This document shows, piece after piece, positions 1 through 9,697 of a DNA stretch of 64,000 bases; the first letter of the stretch is position 1, and each line of letters opens with the position of its first letter. A program made the position numbers and the translations under genes. The DNA lies in contig OV121096.1 of assembly GCA_921293015.1 (NCBI GenBank), positions 24,377,729-24,441,728 on the forward strand. The letters are read 5' to 3'. The notes under the pieces were generated by a model that saw only the letters and a program-made list of their open reading frames with translations, was not told where the DNA came from and did no database searches. Source of the stretch: Phorcus lineatus. Its lineage: Eukaryota; Mollusca; Gastropoda; Trochida; Trochidae.

Positions 1-105
1 ACGGTCAAAGGAGTCCTCGTCATAAATTAAGATACTGAGAAAAAAATCATCTTGTAGAAATTCTATTTAAAACCAAATGGTTCCCTTTACATACCGTGAC
101 ACTGT

Positions 106-516
106 GTGCCCTCCATTTGCAATCCCCATTGCGAATTGACATTCGCTATTTTGTTTGAAAACGGACAAATTTTCAGTGAAAAACAAAATTCGAAACTTAA
201 TATAGTGAACATGAAGATTCCCACAGTTGTATTCGTACAATTATTTCATATTTATACGATTAATTATTTTGCGATTTACGATTTTAGTGAGAGAGTTGCA
301 AGAGTCAAATTCGACCTAGTACAAACTCAAGAAATTAGTTTGAAAATGACCAGTTAGCCGAATCTACGTCCAGCCAACTCCACGTTTGCAGAAGCGGTAT
401 TAGCCTCCGAAAAACGTTTGGCAGACCTTTTCCAACCGATTAAAGCCGATTTGCAATCCGATATTCAATCCTTGAAAACTGAACTGTATGATGTAAATAA
501 ACGTGTTGAATTAATA
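106..516 (+). pseudogene. LINE ORF1 remnant, 5' part
   Basis: Decayed coding sequence of a non-LTR retrotransposon ORF1. A frame running to about 516 ends in a heptad-like stretch (residues DLQSDIQSLKTELYDVNKRV), which fits the coiled coil that normally precedes the RRM-like region of L1-type ORF1 proteins. A stop at 355-357 interrupts the frame. The reading resumes beyond a SINE inserted at 517-819. Its assignment rests on position upstream of the ORF1 and ORF2 remnants to the right; the first 100 bases show nothing recognisable. Confidence 0.4.
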
Positions 517-819
517 AAAATAATAATAAATAATAATATACATTTTAACGCCTAATATCCAGTGCGAGGCACTGCTCACTGGCAGTACATTATTACCCTG
601 AAGGAATTGTACTACAGCAGCTACTTAGCGCTTCCGAAATTCCCTTATTCAGGTACCCATTTATACAGCTGGGTTGACTGAGTGCAATGTGGATGAAGTG
701 CCTTGCCCAAGGACACAACGCGGTATGAGACCCAGGTCACAAATGTTTGGTGTCTCCACCGGGATTCGAACCCGGGTCGTCGGCGATAGGCCAGCATGCG
801 AACCACTACACCACCGCGA
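517..819 (-). mobile_element. tRNA-derived SINE inserted in LINE ORF1
   Basis: Read on the minus strand, the element starts at about 819 with a tRNA-like head: an A-box-like GTGTAGTGGTTCGCATGC and a B box GGGTTCGAATCCCGG, the RNA polymerase III internal promoter pattern. A body with the segment CTTGGGCAAGGCACTTCATC follows; it looks like one of the conserved central domains of metazoan SINE superfamilies, though I cannot name which. The tail is an AAT/ATT-rich run at 517-545. Imperfect flanking repeats (GAATTAATA at 508-516, GAATTTAAC at 820-828) look like a target-site duplication. The insertion splits the LINE ORF1 frame. Confidence 0.75.
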
Positions 820-1345
820 GAATTTAACATTGAACTGAATAAAGCCAAGAAAGCAACTGAAGAGCTCATGAGGCAGGTTTTACTGATAGACATACATAAC
901 CGGAATATAAATTTATTAATCTATGGGATGAAAGAGGTTCCTGAAGGAAACACCGAAAGGCTATTGAGAAATGTTTTTAGTGAGAAGGTATCCGACATGT
1001 TTTTTAAAGCAGTTCACCGCCTACCGATCTCCGGGTATCAACATAAAAAACCACCGGAATCCGGTACGCAGTATCATCGTAACGTTTCTATCAATGTCCG
1101 GCAGAGACGCTGGGTTGGAAGCTATGCAATGCCAAAGGCTCTGAGAGGTTTAGAATTCAGTGTCCAGACCGATCTACCCCTCAATTTGAAAAAAGGCGTG
1201 CCATATTAAGGCGACAGTCAATAGAAATTCGAAAATCAACTGGACTTTGGACAAGAGTGCGTTTGATCTGCACAGAAATTATCATCGAAACCAGAAACCC
1301 AAGGAACAGAATTCAGCGTGGAAAAGATATCAATGATACGCAGTG
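820..1345 (+). pseudogene. LINE ORF1 remnant, RRM-like part (L1/Tx1 type)
   Basis: Continuation of the ORF1 remnant beyond the SINE. The translation contains DIHNRNINLLIYGMKEVPEG and later FKAVHRLPISG, the pattern of the RNA-binding region of L1/Tx1 ORF1 proteins (a short hydrophobic strand, a helix, then HR-x-G before the C-terminal domain). After the stop at 1207-1209 a frameshifted continuation (RRQSIEIRKSTG) is still readable. It encoded an RNA-binding nucleic-acid chaperone and is now inactive. The ATG at 796 lies inside the SINE and is not a real start. Confidence 0.55.
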
Positions 1346-2194
1346 CATCCTGTCAGTGTGCTGAACTTTGTGTGCCGAGAGAGTTTGCAGAGGTCAAGGT
1401 TGTGTCAACTATTGATGTCAAGGCTACTTACGTGTTTCTCGTGCAAAAATCTAGCACGTTTGGTCCTTGGTGAATAATCCCAACTAGATGTACACAATTT
1501 CGCCATGGAAATATATGTTTGGATAATACTTTGGAATGCTAACAGAAGCTTCTGAAGTGAGTACTATAAACTACATTTGCATTTTTTTCGCTTGAGGGAT
1601 GACATTTCCTTTTACGGTACACGAGTTTACAAACTGTATTCTACATACTGGGACAGAACCTATAGCAGAGATATGCATGTTTGTTTGGAGGCAAATCATT
1701 ATTTGCGGAACGGTACATGACTTGGGAGTATACAACAATTATTAGTTTGTTTGTTTGGAGTTGGTATGTAAAATACGTGTTTCTGTGATAATAGGAACCA
1801 AACCCGGTGACATCCATATGATGTTATAACCATGATAGATAATAAGACTGGAGTCCTAAATCCGAGTAACATTAACTCTTTAATTTACTACCTATGAAGG
1901 CAGGAGCCCTACACAAGGTGAGCATAAGATATGATAAATCTTCGACGGATGTGTATTTGTTTTTACATTTTGTTTTCCTTTTTTATGTTATGAAAAAAAT
2001 AAAAAATCCCTTCGTCTTGTGCACACTAATATTGTCTTTACTTACACTATGAGAGTGATACAATATTTTACTTATAAGTAATATAATCAAATCTGTTTCA
2101 GCCATCTGTAGAGGCCTAGCACGAAAACAGAAACGTAACGAAGTATTGAACGTATGGAGGGAAAAATCCTCCAAGATATACATATGGACGAAAA
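1346..2194 (+). other. no gene recognised; probable LINE internal sequence
   Basis: AT-rich DNA between the ORF1 remnant and the first recognisable endonuclease motif. By position it should be the N-terminal half of the LINE endonuclease, but frames are short and I cannot align any motif. Confidence 0.3.
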
Positions 2195-5100
2195 TTTAGT
2201 AAAGATGAAAATGGAAATTACGTGCTAGTTGATGTAGCTTTACAGGGTTTCATCTTACACTTGCAAATATATATGGTCCAAATACTGATCAACCACAGTT
2301 CTATAATACCCTTTTTTCCAAGATAGATAACATTTATTAGGGTCTTTGGTATTCTTTGGTGAATATGGTTCTTTATGCGAATGTAGATCTGGAAAATTAT
2401 TAAAGTATCAATAACCCAAAAGCAAGAAATGTTGTATTAGACTATATTGAAAAATGGTATCTGGTCGATGTATGGAGAGAATTAAACAAAGATAAAAAGA
2501 AATAAACATAGTGTAAGACAAAACCAAGATTACAAGCCAGGCTAGACTTTTTGCATTACCTCAGAAAATATACATTTTATTACACAAGAAACCGCCATTT
2601 TACCAGGTTATAAATTAGATCACTCTGCAATTAACATTCCTTTTTCCAATGGTTCCAAAGGTTATTGGAAGTTAAATAAATCCCTTTTGTATGATAGTGA
2701 ATGTACGAAAAGGGTAAAGCAAACTTTGATAGATATGAAAAATATGTACAGGAACAGTACTCAAATTTGGACGATATGAAAGCAAGTAATGAAAGTATTG
2801 AATTAACTATTTCGGACACTATTTTTAGAGACATTTCTAATGAAAATAAGAGGAAATAGTATATCATATTCTCGATTCCGTAAAAAATACAGATCAAGGA
2901 AAACATCAGTGTTAGAAGAAAACATCTTAATTTTGGAAGACAAAATTAGCGAGGACTTTCGAAAGGTAGATGAAAATACTTATCACAATTATCAAAAGCG
3001 AAAACAGAATTAGAAAGCATTGATGAGGAAGAAGAAAGAAGTAGCATCCGATGGTATGAGGAAGATGAAAAACCAACACGCTTTTTTGTCATTTGGAAAA
3101 TCGAAATTATACAAGTACAAGTAAACTTATAACTAAAATACTGAAAGATAATGGGGATATCACTACAGAAGGAGCAGAGATATTGCAAGAACAAATGAAA
3201 TTTTATCAAAAAATAAATGCCATTCCCGAAAGTGAAACACGTGATACAAACAACCTCAATGATGTAAAAAAAACCTATACTAGATGATACTTTACAAAAA
3301 TCAATAGACAAACCTATTGAAAAATAGGAAGTTGATGCAACAATAAAGGCTATGAGGAATAATAAAAGCCCAGGTATTGATGGGTTTAGTGTAGAGTTTT
3401 TTCTGGAAAAAATTAGGAACATGGGTATGCAGGTATTTTCTAGAAGTATTAAACAATGACAAACTAAGTCTTACAATTAACCAAGGAATAAATACGTGCA
3501 TACCTTAACCGGGTAAAGATAGTACATTTATTGTTAATTGTAGATCAATAACACTCTTAAATATACTATACAAAATATCAAGCTCATGTATTGCAAATAG
3601 GCTAAAATTAGTTTTACCAACTCTAATACACAGTAACCAAACAAGATTTATATTTGGTCGATGTTTAAGTGATAATATTCGCTTGTTATACGATATTATA
3701 TTTGAAACTAAATTAAGGAAACAGCGTAATCTTCCTGTATCAATTGATTGTGAAAAAACATTTGACACTGTTTCAAAAAGTTTTATAATAGATATGTTAA
3801 AGAAATTTCAGTTTTGAATAAATAATAAAATGGGTTCAAATATCGATAAACAACAGTCAATCTTGCGTTTCACAAAATGGTCATTCTCCACATTTTTTTT
3901 ATAATGAAAGGGGATGTAGACAGGGAGATCCTATCTCTCCATACCTTTTCTTGTTAGTGGTAGAAATATTAGGGATAATGATAAGGCAAAATAAGGAAAT
4001 CAAGTGTACTGTTTTACATGACACAGAACATAAGATAGGACAATATGCTGACGATACAGAATTGTTTTAGATGGAACTGAAAATAGTTTGCGGGTAGCAA
4101 TGAATACTCTAGACACTTTTTATAACTTGTCTGGACTGAAAATGAATAAGCGAAAACAAAGGTTGTATGGCTGGGCTCTATGACAGGAAGTGGCTTAAAA
4201 CTGTGTAACAATCTTCAATTGAACTTGGAAGAGGGTTACTTTGAAGTTTTGGGGGTCACACTAAATGCATTGCTGGAATACTTATGGGTGATATACAAGC
4301 GCAAAAAGCTAGACAATATTAAGAAATAATAAGGGAATTGGCGAAAACACAATTCAACGTTAATCGGCAAAATAGTAGTAATCAAATCTCTGGCAATGTC
4401 AACACTAGTACATATATTTACAGATTTACCTAATCCGCCAAACTCTTTCATCAACGACCTTAATAAATTATTTTTTGAATTTTTATGGAACGGTGAAAAA
4501 GTAAAAATAAAACGGGAAAACATTATGCGAAACTATGATAAGGGAGGGCTGCGAATGATAGATTTAAAATTATTTGTCACATCCTCAAAATATCTACAGA
4601 GACATATCAGAAATGATAAACGACAATAAAACTTTCCAGTAGATTATATATTTAAGCTTGGAGCTAATATTGCTACATTTGTTACTTTGTTTGTTGGCAA
4701 AATGTACTGGAATCCTGGAACACCGATTAAAGGCTGTAAAATTGTGATGGAAATAACAGAGAATATTTTGACGGAACCGCTATAGTTTAATCATCAGTTT
4801 GTTCATCCATTAGAGATATATGTGATTCTAAAGGTATATGGTCTTTTGAACATATAAAATGTAGAACATGTGTTTTATTATTGTAAGCATGTCAAAACCT
4901 TCTGGTCTCGATTAGAAATGTTCTTATAAGAAAATGTCTTAACAAAGTTTATAGCCTGTTTTGGCTCACAAGACTCCAGTTACCTTTTTAGCCATATTAT
5001 TCTACTAGCCAAGAAATACATACATAATATGAGCATAAGGGGGAACATTTCTATATTTCATAATTTTACAAATCTCAAAAAGAGATAATAAAGATATAGA
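2195..5100 (+). pseudogene. Decayed L1/Tx1-type LINE ORF2 (endonuclease and reverse transcriptase)
   Basis: A chain of short frames in all three + phases reconstitutes the order of an L1/Tx1 ORF2. Near 2205-2290 there is an APE-endonuclease pattern (DENGNY-VLVDVALQGF, then LANIYGPNTDQPQFYN). Near 3020-3090 the linker motif EEEERSSIRWYEEDEKPT-FF occurs. Near 3345-3400 comes NNKSPGIDGFSVEFF (RT region). RT palm sequence follows at 3540-3800, ending SIDCEKTFDTV. The RT active-site box QYADDTELF lies at 4040-4070. The C-terminal region typical of L1/Tx1 (LPNPPNSFINDLNKLFFEFL, then KGGLRMIDLK) is at 4396-4600. More than ten stops and frameshifts make it non-functional. Confidence 0.85.
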
Positions 5101-5574
5101 TATACATTGCAACAAAATACAACAAATACTTTATATTTGAAGAAACATGGAGACCGATGGTGAAAGATTTTATCAGAAATTATCAAAATTAACAAATTAC
5201 CGGTTTATTTTGGTTTATCGCAATAATAACATTATGGTTTAAGGTTATTCGAGTGTTGCAACTTTGACTTGTAGGTTGACAGTTTGGTCATGCGCAGTAG
5301 GTGAGGAGCAAATAACCTTAAGTGGCACAAACTGCTGACCATTACCGTCAATCTCTGAAGAAAGAAAGGTAGGATATTGGTTTAAAGTTATAGTCTGCAG
5401 ATTTAAGGAATCTTTTTATTTGCTTTTGAATGCACTTAGTTCTTACAGAAAACATTTCAACATGACATAAGAGAAAAAATATAGAGGAGGGTGTAAATGA
5501 ATCAAAATATAATTACTCCTCACATGCTAATTTCTAAAGTATCTGTTTTCTATTTGGGATCCTGATTTATATCA

Positions 5575-5731
5575 GGACGACAATGATATGTGGATATACA
5601 ACTTCTTTATTACACATAATGATATGCTTGTTAACGGTATAAGGATATGCTTGATAACGGTATAAGGATCTATACCGAAACGTCGCCACTGTGTAATAAA
5701 GAAGTTGTATATCCATATATCATTGTCGTCC
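5575..5731. repeat. Short foldback element (41-bp inverted arms)
   Basis: The left arm begins GGACGACAATGATATGTGGA at 5575 and its reverse complement ends CATTGTCGTCC at 5731, leaving a loop of roughly 75 bases. The loop holds a short direct repeat (two ATATGCTTGNTAACGGTATA units at about 5622-5665). It would form a hairpin and looks like a small non-autonomous DNA element. No clear target-site duplication was seen. The flanks 5101-5574 show no gene. Confidence 0.7.
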
Positions 5732-5848
5732 TTATATTACCAACTTCTAGAATGTCACTGAAACAACTGATTTATATCGTTTTATCGACTTTTTTGAAAT
5801 TTTGTGTGAAGACCCCTTTTCTTATTCTTTGGGTACACAACAGGTACT

Positions 5849-6330
5849 TTGTCAGGTTGCTTTTGGGGGGAGAAAAGAAGTATGCTGGAAACAGGTGATG
5901 GTTATGTCTTCACTGATATTGCCCTAAAAAGTTACAAGGGAACGCAATTTAGCTCCACCACACATTCAAGCGACATTAAGGCAATGGAAGATTTTGATGC
6001 AGAAACTGAAGCACTCAGTGATGTTGTAGTGGGAAATATTAAAGGCAGAGAAGTATGAAGAGCAACCAAGTGCCCTAGCTGTTTCCCAGCGTTGGCCGCT
6101 ACAAGTGGGCAACAAACGATCAAATGTAACCCATGCCGCAAAAGATGCATTAGTGGTAATCTGCATGTGGACCTGAAGACTCGCATGAAAATATTCATAC
6201 ATGATGATGCAAAGGAAGTTTTTGTTCCATCTGCCATCATGAAAAATCTCATGGACAAAGTAGGATGTTCTTCTACAGACACTGACACGATTTAGGAACT
6301 GCTTGTTGGTGGTCCATACAAGTTCACTCT
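5849..6330 (+). pseudogene. Remnant resembling an RPA1-like zinc-ribbon/OB-fold protein
   Basis: One + frame stays coherent from 5849 to about 6330, broken by stops at 6056 and 6293. The N-terminal part reads GDGYVFTDIALKSYKGTQFS. After the first stop comes a CPxC...CxPC arrangement (TKCPSCFPALA, then TIKCNPCRKRC) followed by a strand-like TRMKIFIHDDAKEVFVP. That order resembles the zinc-ribbon plus OB-fold C-terminal domain of replication protein A large subunit and the RPA-like proteins carried by some transposons. This is family-level resemblance by eye only. The in-frame stops argue for a dead copy. Confidence 0.35.
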
Positions 6331-8158
6331 GTAACAGTTGGAGGTATTGAACATAGAAAAAATGTAAAATAAAATATTAACCCTCATAGGGGGATGTACA
6401 AGATCAAAGGAAATCTCTGACAGTGATGGCACTGAAATCCACTACAAGATTTCCTGAAAAAATATTAAGTTCGTATATTGTCATGCAAAGATAGCTTCAT
6501 CAAATTTGTTTATAAGTGGATTTATAACCTATTTCGACTTATTTTCTTTATTGTTAGAAAATCTTTGATTTAAATTTTGGTAAGCAGATTGAAAACAGGT
6601 CAATTGTATTTTTCTATTAAACAGGTAACTTATTCATGAAACACTTCAGCAAATTGAGGTAACGGTTTATAAAGAAATAAGATGTAATAACCTACTGCTT
6701 GGGTCCAATACATCACTAGTGGTATGGCAGTCAAAGTCAATTACTTAATTATTTTATTTTTATTACACCCGTCCAGCACATAATAATCAACTCTGATTCC
6801 TATTCCAGCCTTTTGTTCTTTCATCCGTCCATCTGATTTAGAATATAGCGAAAGGTAGCCTTTCATCAACGGATCATGTTTAGTCTTCCATCAGTCGATT
6901 TTTACAAAATGAACACTTTGAATGATGAATGATAAGTGTTTTTGAAGAATATTCATTTTATACTTTGGTGTTGTACTGTTCAATGTACCCTGTGCTTTCA
7001 TTTAGTTTGATTTACATTTCCAATAGTATTACATAAAAAATTACTTGTCTTGGCCTTTTCACATTAACAACTTATTTTATTGAGTTATCACCCCTATATG
7101 GACACGTGCCAAGTCATCCGACTTTGAAGGGTTGCTGAGAAAGTAAAAGTATTAACGTGTCAGGAACAATTACACTAACTTTTTTATTTCCTTCATGCTT
7201 CAGCTACATCATTTGTAACTTTCAGCTCCGATATGTAAGTATCTTCAGAGGAGATGTTTCTCAAAGGTGCATGGGGTCCGAAACCAAAACCGAAATTGAA
7301 ACAAAAAGTAAACAAAACAATATGGCGGCGAAACTATGCATGCTATGATTTTGCCATGATTTACCTTTTTGCTAAAATTGTTACTGCTCATCTTTTGAAA
7401 AAAGTTGCAAGTCTCTATGTACATATTGAAAAAAAATTCAAATGTTAATTTTAGCGACTTTGAGCGGTTATGTGCCATTAATGTTTACTGCGATTCGGCC
7501 TAAAAGCTCACATAAAAGCTCTCATAAAGTTATATCAGACTGGCAAGTTTTGCTGTAATAACATTAGCCGTTTTGGCAAAATCGTGTCCAAAAATCACTG
7601 TCAATAAAAATAATAATAAAACACGCCAATAACAATAAGGATTCAGCAAAGGCTGAATTCTTAATTAAACTTTCTAACTTTACAGTTTAAATCAATCAAT
7701 TCCTATTAAGTCTTGCAAATGGGATTCAGCTGCCTCAGCGCCCCGATTCTTCTTTGAGGAGTCATGGGACTTTAAATATAATCCTGTCTTAACAGTATTT
7801 CATCTGCCTATTCGAGTATAAGCACACACAAATTGGTAATAAAGTTATCTACAATTAATAATTCCCATATGCAAATCAAAGGAGTCTGTAAATGGGTGAG
7901 AACATGGAGCATAGAGTATTTCAGTTTTTCATTCTCGAGAAGAATACGAAGATAATTGTTATGGCGTGGCTTTTTTTTAGCTCTTTAAATAAGCCAGAGG
8001 TCGCAATGCCTTTTATTTCCCAAATGGCTTTAAGTACATTATGTTTCATAGTTTTCAGTCCTCAAAAAAGGTTTTATAGATTTAACATGTGTGCCCCCTG
8101 TGGCTCATATTAGCACCCACAAGAAACCAAATCTACAGCTTGTATTTATATATTTATC
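6331..8158. other. no gene recognised
   Basis: AT-rich sequence with only short chance frames. No splice-bounded conserved exon, RNA gene or clear repeat boundary was found. Confidence 0.4.
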
Positions 8159-8349
8159 CCAATTGAAAACACCGAATGCATGAATAACATATGTGTTGTC
8201 ACATAGGCCAATGCAATGACGCAGTCGCAAAATGAGGCATATGTGTACTGTAAAAACGACTCAAAGGTGCATATTCGAATAAAGTTTTACTTTTCTAAAG
8301 CTTCCCAAAATAACTTTGGCGATTTGAATAATAATTTTTGAACGGCGTC
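8159..8349 (-). mobile_element. MULE-like MITE copy, part 1 (interrupted)
   Basis: Matches, in reverse orientation, the interior of the complete MITE at 16719-17179: shared blocks include ATGACGCAGTCGCAAAATGA and GGCGATTTGAAT followed by a GAACGGCGTC end. The outer terminal repeat on this side is lost or too diverged to see. The copy is split at 8349 by a LINE and continues at 9065-9204. Confidence 0.75.
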
Positions 8350-9064
8350 ATGTTATATGATAAGAATGGTCATACCAATTGGGTCACTTCAGTTAGAAAC
8401 TTCCTGTTTTCAAAGGGGTTTGGTTTCGTATGGTTGGACCAACATGTAGACTTGAATGATAGATTTATCTTTCAACTAACAAGAAGACTAAACGATAATT
8501 ATTTACAAGAATGGATTGAAAATATATCGCTTTCCAGTAAATGCCTGTATTATAGAATGTTTAAATGTACCTTGGAGTCAGAAATCTATCTCTCATGTGT
8601 AAATGTAGAAAAGTTTCGTATAGCTTAAAGTAGACTTAGATGTTCTTCACCTGACTTATTCATCGAGAGTGGAAGATTCAAATCAATCCAAAATGAAAAT
8701 AGAATTTGCAAACTTTGTAATCTTATCGAAATAGAAGATGAATATCATTTTGTTTTAATTTGCCCTGTCTACAAATTTCTAAGAAAGTTATACATAAAAA
8801 TTAAAGATATTTCCTTGTCCATCCAAACCTTTTCAAGTTCGTTGAATTGTTGAATAACACAAATCATACAGTGTTGCAAAAACTGTCCATGTTTGTTTAC
8901 TATGCAATGTTATTTAGATCAGAATTTATCAAGAAACATGATATAAATTACACTTAAATGTTGTGAAGTTAAGGTTTAGTATCTAAGCGTGTACATTTTA
9001 ATACATGCAAGTATTGTACTACAGGCCTGTGGCCTTTCAGTACCGGAAATGAATTGAATTGAAT
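8350..9064 (+). mobile_element. 5'-truncated LINE 3' end with (TTGAA)n tail
   Basis: Translation from 8350 gives a reverse-transcriptase C-terminal region: an open stretch (NDNYLQEWIENISLSSKCLY) up to a stop at 8626, then in the same frame RICKLCNLIEIEDEYHFVLI followed by CPVY, the Cys-His finger (CxxC...H...C) at the end of many LINE ORF2 proteins. The 3' end has the pentanucleotide tail GAATTGAATTGAATTGAA, as in LINEs that use tandem 3' ends for target priming. Flanking GAACGGCGTC (8340-8349) and GAAACGGCGTC (9065-9075) form a near-perfect target-site duplication. Confidence 0.85.
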
Positions 9065-9204
9065 TGAAACGGCGTCGCTGATTGCACAACTAACTTTGAT
9101 TGCATCCAATCAAGATTCTACATTTCGTGCCCGAGAAACCTTCGTATTAAGACAGAGGTTGTTAGGAATTTATGACGGAGCAACCTCTGTTGGGAGAGAA
9201 TGAA
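9065..9204 (-). mobile_element. MULE-like MITE copy, part 2
   Basis: Continuation of the interrupted MITE. It ends in the family terminus ACCTCTGTTGGGAGAGAATG at 9204, which is the reverse complement of the left TIR of the intact copy at 16719. Internal blocks (AATTTATGACGGAGCAACC, TTAAGACAGAGGTTG) are almost identical to the intact copy. Confidence 0.8.
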
Positions 9205-9428
9205 TCTGGAGAAGATGATGAACGAAAACAAATACACAGCAAAATAAAAAATTATGACAAAATGGTCATAATCATTAATGACCTAGGTACTTGTACCTGG
9301 TTTAAACTCTCCAGAGTTTGCGGTCATTGCGAAGATGTCGAAAAAAGGAAACATTTCCGGACGGACGCTCAATGCATGCCTTTTAGGCCTGATGATCTAA
9401 ATGAAGGGTGATGAAAACGGGTACATAC

Positions 9429-9697
9429 CTGTGTGTTAACTCTCGCTTTAGTGTAGGTTGTATCCCCCGCCTCGGCATACACTGCTCCGACTTCACTCCC
9501 GCAGTTCGTCCTCTGTAGCGCCGGATAGTGGCCGTGGTTAGAGGTTGGAAGACTGATGTACTCTGCGGGCGATCCTGTATTCATTCCATGACAGTAGATC
9601 TTCACCTTCTGGTCATTATAAAGAGGGGGATATAACCAGTAGTGCCCGTCTTGACTGGACGGGTCAAGGGTCTTCACGTCACTGCATTTGTACGGAC
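9429..9697 (-). CDS. Exon 3 of minus-strand PAN-GON gene: GON domain, first half
   Basis: Bounded by an acceptor (CACTCAG then GTCCGTAC) and a donor (ACACAG then GTATGT). Translation gives YKCSDVKTLDPSSQDGHYWL and later VKIYCHGMNTGSPAEYISLP, then TTYTKARVNTQ. The order Cys, DG-x-Y/YWLYP, VKIYCHGM, EYISLP is the recognisable start of GON. It enters in phase 1 and leaves in phase 0, like the paralogous exon at 26865-27124. Confidence 0.9.

Noticed and set aside
5932..6288. 118-codon minus-strand frame
   Set aside because: Antisense shadow of the RPA-like remnant; no motif of its own.
9172..9411. 79-codon plus-strand frame
   Set aside because: Starts inside a MITE terminus and runs antisense into GON exon 3.
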